Assembly: GCA_963793105.1 (NCBI GenBank)
Contig: CAWBZB010000003.1
Coordinates: 1-64,000, forward strand
Direction of reading: 5' to 3'
Source of the DNA: UBA10649 sp963793105
Lineage (GTDB): Bacteria > Actinomycetota > Actinomycetes > S36-B12
Length of the DNA stretch: 64,000 nucleotides
The number at the start of each line of letters is the position of its first letter. Position 1 is the first letter of the stretch. The notes beneath the pieces were generated by a model that was not told the DNA's origin, searched no databases, and worked only from the letters and a program-made list of their open reading frames with translations. Of the stretch, positions 36,372 to 45,812 are shown piece after piece. The translations under genes were made by a program, and so were the position numbers.

Positions 36372-36655
36372 CAGTCGTCCTTCTGCATGGTCGCCCAGAG
36401 TCCGTAGCCGTGCATGGCGGCCACGTCTCGCTCCATCTCGTCGCGGCTGCCGTTCGACACGACCGCGCGACCCTTCTCGTGGACGTCCAGCATGAGGGAC
36501 TCCGCCTTGGCGCGGTCGTAGTGGAAGTACTCCATGAATACGTAGGTGACGTAGGACATGAGATTGACGGGGTCGTTCCACACCAGCGTGATCCACGGAC
36601 GCTCGGTCTCCTCGACAAGATCCGGCTGCACGACCTCGGCGGGGGCTACTGACAT
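36371..36655 (-). CDS. clpS: ATP-dependent Clp protease adaptor ClpS
   Basis: 94 residues. Delivers N-degron substrates to the ClpC/ClpA chaperone. TLVWNDPVNLMSYVTYVF holds the N-end residue pocket, and LMLDVHEKGRAVVSNGSRDEME the second part. ATG 36655; a longer antisense-derived frame through 38308 is not real. Divergent from the aminotransferase gene 39 bp away. Confidence 0.95.
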   Translation of the reverse strand: MSVAPAEVVQPDLVEETERPWITLVWNDPVNLMSYVTYVFMEYFHYDRAKAESLMLDVHEKGRAVVSNGSRDEMERDVAAMHGYGLWATMQKDD

Positions 36656-36694
36656 GCCCCCATTGTTGCCCAGTGCGTTGGCTAGTCTGGCCAC

Positions 36695-38443
36695 GTGTCC
36701 GTGATCGTGGTCCCTCCGCGCGACGAGAACCTGCCTGAACCCCCGCTGCTGGCGCGAATCCGCGACGGTGTCATCGGGGACGACCAGGTCATGTGGGGCC
36801 CGTTCGGATCGCGGCGGGTCACCTACGCCGACTACACGGCCAGCGGTCGGGCACTGACCTTCATCGAGGACTTCATCCGGGACGAGGTGCTGCCGCGCTA
36901 CGCCAATACGCACACCGAGTCGAGTGGCACCGGCCTGCAGACGACCAGGCTGCGCGAGGATGCCCGGCGGATCATCCACGACGCCGTCCACGGGGATGAC
37001 GACACCTGCGTGATCTTCTGCGGCTCCGGGTCGACCGGGGCGATCAACAAGCTCGTGTCCATCCTGAACATGCGGCTCCCAGCCGACCTGAACCGGCGGT
37101 ACGGGCTCGACCGTGCCATCCCCGCCGCCGACCGCCCCGTCGTCTTCATCGGGCCGTTCGAGCACCACAGCAACGAGCTCCCGTGGCGCGAGTCGATCGC
37201 CGACGTCGTCACGATCCACGAGGATGCCGACGGGCACATCGACCTGGCCGATCTCACGACGCAGCTTCGGCAGTACGCCGACCGCCCCCTGAAGATCGCC
37301 TCCTTCAGCGCGGCCAGCAACGTCACGGGCATCGTCACCGACACCCACCGCGTCTCGCAGCTGCTCCACGAGCATGGCGCCCTCGCCTTCTGGGACTACG
37401 CGGCTGCCGCGCCGTACGTCGACATCGACATGAACCCCGACTGCGCCGAGCACCCGCTCGCCTACAAGGACGCGGTGGTCCTGTCGCCGCACAAGTTCAT
37501 CGGCGGTCCCGGTACCCCGGGCGTGCTCATCATCCGGCGTGAGCTGCTCGCCAACACTGTCCCGGACATCGTCGGCGGCGGAACGGTCGCGTACGTCAAT
37601 CCCGAGGATCACAGCTACCTGACCGACCCGGTGCACCGGGAGGAGGGCGGCACGCCGGCCATCGTGGAGTCCATCCGCGCCGGCCTGGTCTTCCACCTCA
37701 AGCAGGCCGTGGGCACCGATGTCATCCGCGCCCACGAGGAGGACTTCGTCCACCGGGCCATCACGGTGTGGTCGCAGAACCCGTCCATCCAGGTGCTGGG
37801 CAACACGGAGGCGGAGCGCCTCTCGATCGTGTCGTTCGTGATCAGGGGCCGGGACGGTCGGTACCTGCACCACAACCTGGTGGTCGCGATCCTCAACGAC
37901 CTGTTCGGCATCCAGTCGCGTGGGGGTTGCTCGTGCGCGGGCCCGTACGGCCATCGACTCCTGGGGATCGACATCGAGAAGTCCCACGAGTTCGAACGCG
38001 AGATCACGCACGGCTGCGAGGGCATCAAGCCCGGCTGGGTGCGCATCAACTTCAACTACTTCATCTCGGAGGCCGTCTTCGACTACCTGGTCTCCGCCGT
38101 GGTCCTCGTCGCCGACCACGGGTGGCGGCTCATGCCCCAGTACCGCTTCGACACAGTCACGGGCCGGTGGCATCACCGCAACGGCCCCGTCGAGCCACCC
38201 CTGCGACTGTCGCAACTCGCCTACGCGGACGACGGCCGGCTCACCTACCCGGAGCACCGGGACACCGCGCCGGAGTCCGACCTCGCCGGCTACCTCGCCT
38301 ACGCGCACGAGCTGCTGGAGTCCCTCCCCGACGACCTGGGCGCCGCTGCCTCGCCCCGCGACGGAGTGTCGGCCGACTTCGCCGCGCTGCAGTGGTTCGA
38401 GCTGCCGGCGATCTGCCTCCAGCCTGACGACGTCACGTCCTGA
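36695..38443 (+). CDS. Class V aminotransferase (cysteine desulfurase-like), long form
   Basis: 582 residues, longer than the 400 usual for SufS/NifS because of a C-terminal extension of about 130. PLP lysine in VVLSPHKFIGGPGTPG, ASFSAASNVTGIVTD, FWDYAAAAPYVDIDM, and the cysteine-rich RGGCSCAGPYGH where desulfurases carry the catalytic Cys. It may be a desulfurase feeding the sulfur carriers nearby or another PLP enzyme; the extension suggests a distinct branch. GTG start. Confidence 0.82.
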   Translation: MSVIVVPPRDENLPEPPLLARIRDGVIGDDQVMWGPFGSRRVTYADYTASGRALTFIEDFIRDEVLPRYANTHTESSGTGLQTTRLREDARRIIHDAVHGDDDTCVIFCGSGSTGAINKLVSILNMRLPADLNRRYGLDRAIPAADRPVVFIGPFEHHSNELPWRESIADVVTIHEDADGHIDLADLTTQLRQYADRPLKIASFSAASNVTGIVTDTHRVSQLLHEHGALAFWDYAAAAPYVDIDMNPDCAEHPLAYKDAVVLSPHKFIGGPGTPGVLIIRRELLANTVPDIVGGGTVAYVNPEDHSYLTDPVHREEGGTPAIVESIRAGLVFHLKQAVGTDVIRAHEEDFVHRAITVWSQNPSIQVLGNTEAERLSIVSFVIRGRDGRYLHHNLVVAILNDLFGIQSRGGCSCAGPYGHRLLGIDIEKSHEFEREITHGCEGIKPGWVRINFNYFISEAVFDYLVSAVVLVADHGWRLMPQYRFDTVTGRWHHRNGPVEPPLRLSQLAYADDGRLTYPEHRDTAPESDLAGYLAYAHELLESLPDDLGAAASPRDGVSADFAALQWFELPAICLQPDDVTS

Positions 38444-38449
38444 TTCGCC

Positions 38450-40297
38450 CTACTTCCTCGTCACTCGCACGGGGAACTCGGTCGAGGCATTCGCGAGGAT
38501 CCCGCCCTTGCCGACCGCAACCACCCGGTAGGTGTACTTGCCCTTCGCCTTCGGGACGGTTCCCTTCAGGCGCGCGCGCCCGTTCGCGTTCGCCTTCTTC
38601 GTGACGACGTTCTTCCACTTGGCCCCACGCTGGATCTGGAGGGCGAGCGTCTGACCCTTCACCGCGGGACGCGCCCACGACTTCACGACCACCTTCTTGC
38701 CACGCGGGACTCGCGGATTCTTCGGCGACGCCGTGACCAGGGAGAGGACCTGCGTCGTGAAGGGGGTGCTCACGCCCTCCGTCCGGGCATCGACCGGGGG
38801 AATGACCACCTGCCACCTGCCCGTGGTGGGCGGCGCGACCTGGAAGGCCACCGAACCGTCAGCTCCGGTCGAGGCGGTCTGGATGTCCACCCACTGCTGC
38901 TTCTTGCCGTTCGGGCGGAACTGCAGGATGGCGGGGGCCCCGGCCAGCGGGGCGCCCTGCGACGTCGCCGTCGCGGTCACCGTCACGGGACTGCCGAACA
39001 CGGTCGCGGGAGCACCAGCCGCTGCGACGTCCGTCGACGCCGGCGCGAGTGACTGGGCGTAGCTGCGGATCAGCGGCCATTGCGCCGGATCGTCGCCGCC
39101 CACCGTCCAGTAGGCGGCGGCAGAGAGTCCGAACTCGCCGACGAGCTGGGTCCGGGCCAGGACCGCCTCCGGGCCGACCCACCACATCACGCGCTTCGCC
39201 GTGCACGTCTGCGTCGCGCCGGATGAGTCGGTCCACTTCACCTTCTTGTCGTAGTAGACCCAGTTCTCCTGATCGCTCTCGGACCACTGGACATCCTCGG
39301 GTGCGACCCCGACGGACGCGAGGAGGGCCGGAATGTCCGCGTCGGAGACGGAGGCCTTGCCGGTGAGCGCCCGGTAGGCGGAGGAGCTCGTGTTCGTCGG
39401 GCAGTTCCCGACGAGCCGGTAGTTGTTGCCGGACTTGCGGGTCCATGCACGGCCGTAGGTCGGGACTCCGATCTGCAGCTTCGCCGGGTCCATGATCGAG
39501 GCGCTGTACTGCACGATGGAGCGCACCCACGGCATCGGGGCGATCGGGCCGATGCTGTTCACGTGGTAGTCGTAGGCCATGATCCGCACGCGGTCGACGG
39601 CCGGTGCGATGCCAGCGATGTTGTAGACCCAGTAGCCGCTGCGCGACCCGCACGTGCCGGAGGTGTTGCACGGCGGCGGGATCGTGACCGACAGCAGCTT
39701 GCCCTGAGCGTGCAGGGCGGCGCCCAGCTCGGTGACGAACGTCGTCCAGTTCGGCTGTGTCGCGGCCCACGACGAGGAACCGTCGGAGAAGGCGAAGGTC
39801 TCGTAGTCCAGGTCGATGCCGTCGTAGCCCTTCGACATGACCAGGTTCACGAGGTCGGCCACGTGCTGCGCCCTGAGCGTCGGATCCGCCAGGGTCTTCG
39901 CCATCCGGCCCTTGCCCGAGCCGTCCGCGATCGCGGGGAGGATGACGAGTCCGGCGGCCCGGAGCTGGCCCATCGCCCAGGCGGCGTTCGCCTCCCCGTT
40001 CGAGAAGTTCGGATTGAGCCGGACCTGCACGCCGCCGCCGGACTTGGCGGTCGCGGAGTACCAGAACGGCGACACGTCAGTGAAGAGGTCGGCGTTCTGG
40101 ACCGCGGAGTTGACGCCGGCCGGGCGACTTGGCGACGTCATCCAGTACGGCAGCCAGCCGCTGGCCACGCGCTTCGGCGAGGGCCCGTCCGCCTGGGCGA
40201 CCGGCACTCCCCCGAGGCCGGTCACGAGCAGCGCGAGCGTGGCAAGGAACAGGAGGGAACGGCGCACAGGGAACCTTCGCGGCAGGGGACGTTTCAT
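38450..40297 (-). CDS. Secreted GH18 chitinase-like protein with Ig-like C-terminus
   Basis: 615 residues from ATG 40297, chosen because it starts a signal peptide (MKRPLPRRFPVRRSLLFLATLALL...AQA). The GH18 barrel spans roughly 40-390, with catalytic DGIDLDYETF (DxxDxDxE, Glu as proton donor), VRIMAYDYH and KLQIGVPTYGRAWT. The C-terminal third holds two beta modules (APATVFGSPVTVTATATSQG and VPRGKKVVVKSW...ANASTEFPVRVTRK). Likely a chitinase or muramyl/spore-type GH18 acting outside the cell. Convergent with the aminotransferase gene. Confidence 0.87.
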   Translation of the reverse strand: MKRPLPRRFPVRRSLLFLATLALLVTGLGGVPVAQADGPSPKRVASGWLPYWMTSPSRPAGVNSAVQNADLFTDVSPFWYSATAKSGGGVQVRLNPNFSNGEANAAWAMGQLRAAGLVILPAIADGSGKGRMAKTLADPTLRAQHVADLVNLVMSKGYDGIDLDYETFAFSDGSSSWAATQPNWTTFVTELGAALHAQGKLLSVTIPPPCNTSGTCGSRSGYWVYNIAGIAPAVDRVRIMAYDYHVNSIGPIAPMPWVRSIVQYSASIMDPAKLQIGVPTYGRAWTRKSGNNYRLVGNCPTNTSSSAYRALTGKASVSDADIPALLASVGVAPEDVQWSESDQENWVYYDKKVKWTDSSGATQTCTAKRVMWWVGPEAVLARTQLVGEFGLSAAAYWTVGGDDPAQWPLIRSYAQSLAPASTDVAAAGAPATVFGSPVTVTATATSQGAPLAGAPAILQFRPNGKKQQWVDIQTASTGADGSVAFQVAPPTTGRWQVVIPPVDARTEGVSTPFTTQVLSLVTASPKNPRVPRGKKVVVKSWARPAVKGQTLALQIQRGAKWKNVVTKKANANGRARLKGTVPKAKGKYTYRVVAVGKGGILANASTEFPVRVTRK

Positions 40298-40357
40298 CCA
40301 TTCTGCGACACGCCGCGTCCCACCCCGAGCACCGGCTCCCGCACGGCCTGTCGCACC

Positions 40358-41639
40358 ATGGACCCCATGCGCATCGAACCGAGCCTGCCCCGACGTCGCC
40401 GGTGGCAGGTGCCGGCAGCCGCCACGGCCTGCCTCGCCCTGGGTCTCGGGGCGCTGCTGACGCCTCCCGCGGCGGCCCGCCCGCTGGCCCCCGCGGAGCG
40501 CGATCTCGACGGCCTGGTGGTCAAGCGCCTCGACAACCCACGTCTGGGCGGCACGGTCGGACTCCTCGCGGTCGACGCGGCGACCGGGGCGATCGTGTCC
40601 GATCACGACAGCGGACGACTCATGCTCCCGGCCTCCAACATGAAGATCGTCACAGCGGTCACGGCTCTCGCCACGCTCGGACCGGAGGCCCGCTTCACCA
40701 CCCGGGTCCGGGCCGGTGCCTCCCCCACCGACATCGTGCTCGAGGGCGGTGGCGACCCGCTGCTCTCGTCCAGGGAGCTCCGGAAACTGGCCAACAAGAC
40801 GGCCAGGGTGCTGCCGGCGGGGACGCCGGTCACTGTCCATGTCGACGACGACCTGTTCCCGGACACGGGCCGGGCCCCCGGATGGACCCGGTCGTACATC
40901 CCGTCCGTCGTCGCGTCCGTGGAGTCGCTCGCCCGAATCTGGGACTACAGCCGCGACCCGAGCGCCAACGCCGTGCGCGTGTTCGCCAAGCGACTGGCGA
41001 AGAAGGGCATCCCGACCACGATCGGTCCCGACGCCGACGCCGGAGAGGGAGCAGTCCTCGCGGAGTCCAAAGGGCACACGGTCGACCAGGCCGTCCGCGT
41101 GATGCTGCGGATCTCGGAGAACAACGTGGCCGAGGTCCTGTACCGCCAGGTCGCTCGCGCCGCCGGCCTCGAGCCGTCGTGGTCGGGAGCGCAGCAGGCC
41201 GCCGAGCAGGTGCTCCGCAATCTGGGCGTCGACCCGACCGGGATGGCGCTGCTGGACGGCAGCGGCCTGTCCCGCAAGAACCTCGTCAGCCCGAGGTTCC
41301 TCGTCGACGTCCTGCGCGTGGCCCGCAACCTGAATCCGGCGCCGTTCACGCTGATGTTCGAGCCGGACGCACTACCGGTGTCCGGCATCAGCGGCACCCT
41401 CGACGACCGGTACGGCCGCTTCGTCACCAAGCGCTCACGCTGCGCCCGGGGCGACGTCCTCGCCAAGACGGGGACCCTGTTCGACACCATCGCCCTGTCC
41501 GGCGTGGCCAGGACCGTCGAGGGCGGCGAGCGAGCTGTTCTCGATCCTCGTGAACGACCGGCCGCAGCGCTACTCGCCGCTGTCGACCCGTCAGGCCGTC
41601 GACGGGCTCACGGCGACTATCAGCGGCTGCTGGGACTAG
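40358..41639 (+). CDS. dacB: D-alanyl-D-alanine carboxypeptidase/endopeptidase (PBP4 type), frameshift near 3' end
   Basis: Penicillin-binding S13 family. Signal peptide at the N-terminus, SxxK nucleophile Ser93-Lys96 in LPASNMKIVTAV, SENN as SxN, and LAKTGTLFDTIALSG as KTG. Near 41528-41535 (GGCGAGCGAGCTG) the frame shifts: the original frame runs into unrelated sequence, whereas the next frame reads ELFSILVNDRPQRYSPLST and stops at 41639 as expected for the family. So one base seems inserted. About 427 residues when corrected. Trims or crosslink-cleaves peptidoglycan peptides. Confidence 0.88.
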
Positions 41640-41696
41640 CAGCCCGGGCCACCCCGCCCGCTCGCCCCCGCCCCCACTTCCATCGCCTCTCCATCA

Positions 41697-41760
41697 CCGC
41701 GAGTGGCCAGTTGTTGCTGCTCGGCCGGTCGGCTGAGCAGCAACAACTGGCCACTCGCGG
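41697..41760. repeat. Long inverted repeat, intergenic element copy 2
   Basis: 26-bp perfect arms (41697-41722 and 41735-41760) around a 12-nt loop, with core TGGCCAGTTGTTGC shared with 31961-32010 and followed by a purine-rich tail (AGGGGGGGAGCAGG). Between the convergent dacB and iclR genes, so it may act as a bidirectional terminator. Confidence 0.85.
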
Positions 41761-41784
41761 AGGGGGGGAGCAGGAGGGGGACGG

Positions 41785-42432
41785 CTAGCGGAGGGCGCGG
41801 GCGATCTCCCCGGCGGCCCGAGCCACCCGCGGACCCACCTCCCCGTCGTTGAGGTCACGAAGGGCCAGCACGCCGACGCTGGCCTCCAGGCCCGGCACCC
41901 CGAGCACCGGCACCGCAATCCCGTATGCGCCCTGCGGCCCGTCACCCGTGGCCACCACCCACGGCGGGTCCAGGGGCCGGCCGGCGGTGGTCCGCGCCGC
42001 CAGGATCGCGCGGCCTGCCGCACCATGCTCGAGCGGATGCCGCGCCCCGGCCCGGGATGCCACGTGCAGGTCAGAGCGCGAGGGCTCGACGACGACGGCC
42101 GCCAGCGCCTCCTGACCATCGACCACCGTCAGGACAGCAGTGGCGTTGACCGCATCCGCAAGCAGGCGCAGGGCCGGCATCGCCGTGTCGCGGACGATGG
42201 GCTGAACCTGCCGGCCCATCGCCAGCACCCCGAGACCCAGCCGGCACTTCCCGTCCGCGGCTCGGCGCAGGAAGGCGTGCTGCTCGAGGGTCACCACCAG
42301 TCGATAGACGACCGTGCGCCCGATACCGAGGACTGCGGCCAGTTCGGTGACGGTGAGCCCATCGGGGGACTCGGCCACCACCTCCAGGACTCGCAGCCCC
42401 CGGTCGAGGGTCTGTGAGGTCTCTGCTGCCAT
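41785..42432 (-). CDS. IclR family transcriptional regulator
   Basis: 215 residues. N-terminal winged helix (LTVTELAAVLGIGRTVVYRLVVTLEQHAFLRR region, about 24-55), C-terminal GAF-like effector domain (VLTVVDGQEALAAVVVEPS, HASRAGARHPLEHGAAGRAIL-type). Slightly short at the C-terminus for the family. Target genes unknown; it is downstream-adjacent to HdeD in the same orientation but 17 bp apart, possibly co-transcribed. Confidence 0.9.
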   Translation of the reverse strand: MAAETSQTLDRGLRVLEVVAESPDGLTVTELAAVLGIGRTVVYRLVVTLEQHAFLRRAADGKCRLGLGVLAMGRQVQPIVRDTAMPALRLLADAVNATAVLTVVDGQEALAAVVVEPSRSDLHVASRAGARHPLEHGAAGRAILAARTTAGRPLDPPWVVATGDGPQGAYGIAVPVLGVPGLEASVGVLALRDLNDGEVGPRVARAAGEIARALR

Positions 42433-42448
42433 GACGTAGCTGCGCTCC

Positions 42449-43024
42449 TCAGGCCGCCTTGGCCAGGGATCGCACCTTGAAGGCCGCGACGATCTCGAAG
42501 ATGCCGCCGACGATCAGCCAGATCCCCGTGACCCAGGCCAGCGTGACCAGGGAGATCCCGGGCCAGGCGAGCACGACGAAGCCACCGATCAGCATGACGA
42601 TGCCACCGAAGATGTTCCAGCCGCGCCCCTCGTCGACCTCGGCTGCGGAGAACAGCAGTCCGAACCCGCGGAACAGGAAGGCGATGCCGACCAGAATGGC
42701 GAGGATCTCAACGGCCTGGAAGACCCCGCTGATGGCGATGACACCCAGGATGAGCGACAGGATGCCCGAGATGAACAGCAGTGCGCGCATGCCTCCGGAC
42801 AGTCCGCGCGAGAAGCCGCGCACGATCTGGAAGATGCCGGACACGATCAGCCACGCCGCTACGAGGAAGGCCAGGACGACGATCGTGGCGCCTGGCCAGA
42901 CGAGGGCGATGATGCCGACGATGATGCTCGTGATGCCCAGGCCGAGGAGGACTCCCCAGTGCCGGCCGATGGCTGCGAGCCCCGTCTCCTCGAGGCTCAG
43001 CGGGCCCTCATCAATCGTGGTCAT
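42449..43024 (-). CDS. HdeD family membrane protein
   Basis: 191 residues from ATG 43024, with AAGGAGGTCAC as a strong ribosome site. Six membrane helices in three similar pairs, each with the GIxALVWPG-like turn (IIALVWPGATIVVLAFLVAAWLIVSGI, GGFVVLAWPGISLVTLAWVTGIWLIVGGI). HdeD proteins are linked to acid resistance in enterobacteria; in actinobacteria the role is unclear. Confidence 0.9.
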   Translation of the reverse strand: MTTIDEGPLSLEETGLAAIGRHWGVLLGLGITSIIVGIIALVWPGATIVVLAFLVAAWLIVSGIFQIVRGFSRGLSGGMRALLFISGILSLILGVIAISGVFQAVEILAILVGIAFLFRGFGLLFSAAEVDEGRGWNIFGGIVMLIGGFVVLAWPGISLVTLAWVTGIWLIVGGIFEIVAAFKVRSLAKAA

Positions 43025-43121
43025 GTGACCTCCTTGAATCGCGCTGGGCACACGTTGCGCCAGCGTCTCCCACTGTAGGCCCGATTCACCGACTATCGGT
43101 CGCTGACACGCGTGGCGTCCG

Positions 43122-43859
43122 TCAGCCGAGCACGCGGGCGAGGAACTCCCGGGTCTGCGGCTCCTGCGGGGCATTGAAGATCTGGTCCGGCGGTCCCTGC
43201 TCGCGCACCACGCCGTCGTGCAGGAAGCACACCCGGTCGGCCACCTCGCGGGCGAATCCCATCTCATGGGTCGCCATGACGATGGTGAGGCCGCCGGCCT
43301 TCAGGTCCCGGACCGCATCGAGCACCTCGCCGACCAGGAGCGGGTCGAGAGCGGAGGTGATCTCGTCGAAGAGCATGAGCTCCGGCTGCATCGCCAGGGC
43401 CCGCACGATCGCCACCCGCTGGGCCTGCCCGCCCGAGAGCCGGTCGGGGTACTCGCTCGCCTTGGGACCGAGCCCGAAACGCTCGAGGAGCGCCTCGGCC
43501 TCCGCGCGTGCACGTGCCGCCGGCACCCCCACCACCTTGCGCGGCGCGAGCGTGACGTTGTCCAGGACAGTCATGTGCGGGAAGAGGTTGTAGGACTGGA
43601 AGACGATGCCGATCCGTCGGCGCACCCGATCGAGGTCGATCGCCGGGTCAGAGACCTCGACCTCGCCATCCAGCACGATGCGGCCTGCGTCAACCGTCTC
43701 CAGGCCGTTGATGCAGCGCAGCAGCGTGGACTTCCCCGAGCCCGAGGCACCGATGAGGACGACAGCCTGGTGCGCATCGACACTGAGATCGATGCCGCGC
43801 AGCACCGGATGCTCGTCGAAGGCCTTCCACACGCCCGAGACCTCAAGCAGCGCGCTCAC
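43122..43859 (-). CDS. Polar amino acid ABC transporter ATP-binding protein
   Basis: 245 residues, GlnQ/HisP type. Walker A GASGSGKSTLLRCINGLE, signature RLSGGQAQRVAIVRALA, Walker B LMLFDEITSALDP, VMATHEMGFAREVADRV. Overlaps the permease gene by four bases; the third gene of the importer operon (binding protein, permease, ATPase). Confidence 0.95.
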   Translation of the reverse strand: MSALLEVSGVWKAFDEHPVLRGIDLSVDAHQAVVLIGASGSGKSTLLRCINGLETVDAGRIVLDGEVEVSDPAIDLDRVRRRIGIVFQSYNLFPHMTVLDNVTLAPRKVVGVPAARARAEAEALLERFGLGPKASEYPDRLSGGQAQRVAIVRALAMQPELMLFDEITSALDPLLVGEVLDAVRDLKAGGLTIVMATHEMGFAREVADRVCFLHDGVVREQGPPDQIFNAPQEPQTREFLARVLG

Positions 43860-44725
43860 GCGACACCACCGGCCCGCTGCCGACGGGCCATGCGGCCTTG
43901 AACCCAGTCCGCGAACCGGGTCATCGGGATGGTGAGGGCGATGAAGATCAGCGCCGCCGCCACATAGGGCGTGTAGTTGAAGGTCGACGATGCATCGATC
44001 TGCGCCTGCCGGAGGACTTCGATCGGACCCAGGACGGCGACGAGGGCGGTGTCCTTCTGCAGCGAGATGAAGTCGTTGAGCAGAGGTGGGATGACATTGC
44101 GGATCGCCTGCGGAAGGACCACGAAGCGGTTGGTCTGCAGCACGGACAGGCCGAGCGACCTCGCCGCCATGCGCTGGCTCGGGTGGACGGACCCGATGCC
44201 GGCACGGAACACCTCGGCGACGTAGGCGCTGTAGGAGAGCACCAGGGCCGCGGTGCCCCAGAAGACCGGGTCGGTGGGCACTCCCTGCAGGCGCAGCGCC
44301 GGGACGCCGAAGCCGAGCAGGAAGATGACCAGGATCGTGGGGACGCCGCGGAACACGTCCACGTAGATCGTCGCCAGGACCCGCAGTGGCAGGAAGATGG
44401 GCGCCCGCAGCGTTCGGGTGAGGGCGATCACCAGGCTGAAGACGAGGATCAGCGGCTCGGCGATCAGGAAGATCCGCACGTTCAGCATGAAGGCCTCAAG
44501 GAGGCCCGGGAGCGACTCGGAGAACTGCGTGGGGTTGAAGAAGGTCTCCTGGACAACCGACCAGCCGGGAGTGCGGGAGACGAGGAAGGCCGCGGCGACC
44601 GTGAACCCGATCAGGCTCGCCATCCCGACGAGGGCGTTGCGACGGGCCGTGCGACGCGCCAGTGCCTGGCGCACCGGGTCCTGATAGGCCACGGGTGTGC
44701 CAGGCACTGGCGTCGACGTCGTCAT
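43856..44725 (-). CDS. Amino acid ABC transporter permease
   Basis: 289 residues, HisM/GlnP family. N-terminal cytoplasmic stretch, one extra helix (LVGMASLIGFTVAAAFLVS), then the binding-protein-dependent permease domain with VFRGVPTILVIFLLGFG and the EAA loop (VFRAGIGSVHPSQRMAARSLGLSVLQTNRFVVLPQAIRNVIPPL region). The sole permease, so it would form a homodimer. Confidence 0.94.
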   Translation of the reverse strand: MTTSTPVPGTPVAYQDPVRQALARRTARRNALVGMASLIGFTVAAAFLVSRTPGWSVVQETFFNPTQFSESLPGLLEAFMLNVRIFLIAEPLILVFSLVIALTRTLRAPIFLPLRVLATIYVDVFRGVPTILVIFLLGFGVPALRLQGVPTDPVFWGTAALVLSYSAYVAEVFRAGIGSVHPSQRMAARSLGLSVLQTNRFVVLPQAIRNVIPPLLNDFISLQKDTALVAVLGPIEVLRQAQIDASSTFNYTPYVAAALIFIALTIPMTRFADWVQGRMARRQRAGGVA

Positions 44726-44765
44726 CGTGGGAACTCAGCAGCGGCACGCGGATGCGTGCTCGCGA

Positions 44766-45716
44766 CTACTCCGTGAAGTAGGGAGCCGCTTCGCCGGCCA
44801 GCCACTCGTCCTGGATCGCCTGCAGCTCGCCTGATGCCGACAGCTCGCCGAGGACGCCGTTGACGCAGGAGACCAGCGGGTTGCCCTTGGCGAAGAGCAT
44901 GCCGAACTGCTCGCCGCTCTCCTGCGCGGGGAACTGACCCACGATCGTGCTGTCGTCGATCTCGACCGCGGTGATGTAGTAGGCGGTCGGCAGGTCCACC
45001 ACGATGCCGTCGATCTGGCCGTTGTTGAGGGCGCTCTTGGCGTCGTTCGTGTCGTTGTAGACGAACGGCTTGTCGGCGGGCTGGACCACGTCGGTGATGA
45101 AGTCCAGGCTCGTCGTGCCCACCTGTGCGCCCAGCTTGGCCGCCTGCAGCTCCGCCAGCGTGGTGGCGCCCGCGATGGCCGAGTCGTTCAAGGCCACGAC
45201 TGCTTGGTTCACGGTGTAGTAGCCATCGGAGAAGTCGACCGCCTTCTGACGCTTGGGCGTGATCGAGATCTGGTTGATGTCGAAGTCGAAGTCCTTGTCG
45301 CCTGGGGCGTAGGACTTGTTGAACGGCACGACGGTCCACGTGACCTCGGTGGGGGTGAAGCCGAGGCCCTCCGCTACCGCGTACGCCACGGCCGACTCGA
45401 AGCCCTGCCCGTTGGTGGGGTCATCGTCGACGAAGTACGGCGGGTAGGCAGGGGTGTCGGTGCCGATAGTGAGCATCCCGGGCGTGACGAGGGTCAGGTT
45501 CTCCTTCGAGCACTCGTCGAGGGCGGCCTCGGCCGACGCCGGTGCGCTCGACTCGGCTTCCGACGGAGCCGCACTGGCGGCCTCGGACGGCGCCGCGGCA
45601 CTGGATGTCGCGGCTGACGTGGTGGAGGACTCCTGGGCACAGCCGACCAGCAGCGCCCCCACGGAGGCAAGGGCGATGGCGGGGATCAGGATGCGGCGGG
45701 TGGACAGTCCGGACAT
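44766..45716 (-). CDS. Amino acid ABC transporter substrate-binding lipoprotein
   Basis: 316 residues from ATG 45716 (AAGGAGATCC ribosome site). Lipobox SVGALLVGCAQE, then an Ala/Ser/Glu low-complexity linker (about 26-65), then an SBP_bac_3 domain: LTIGTDTPAYPPYFVDD, NKSYAPGDKDFDFDINQISITPKR, DFSDGYYTVNQAVV, GMLFAKGNPLVSCVN. Binds a polar amino acid or an analogue; specificity unknown. Confidence 0.94.
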   Translation of the reverse strand: MSGLSTRRILIPAIALASVGALLVGCAQESSTTSAATSSAAAPSEAASAAPSEAESSAPASAEAALDECSKENLTLVTPGMLTIGTDTPAYPPYFVDDDPTNGQGFESAVAYAVAEGLGFTPTEVTWTVVPFNKSYAPGDKDFDFDINQISITPKRQKAVDFSDGYYTVNQAVVALNDSAIAGATTLAELQAAKLGAQVGTTSLDFITDVVQPADKPFVYNDTNDAKSALNNGQIDGIVVDLPTAYYITAVEIDDSTIVGQFPAQESGEQFGMLFAKGNPLVSCVNGVLGELSASGELQAIQDEWLAGEAAPYFTE

Positions 45717-45812
45717 GGACGTGGATCTCCTTCGTGCCGATGACGTTCGCATCGGCGGGCACATCCTGTCAGAGGCCCGGGCGAGCCGGTCCTGGGCATC
45801 TGCCGGGTCGTC

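Noticed and set aside
36656..38308. Upstream in-frame extension of clpS covering the aminotransferase on the other strand
   Set aside because: ClpS is complete from ATG 36655; the extension is the shadow of the divergent aminotransferase gene.
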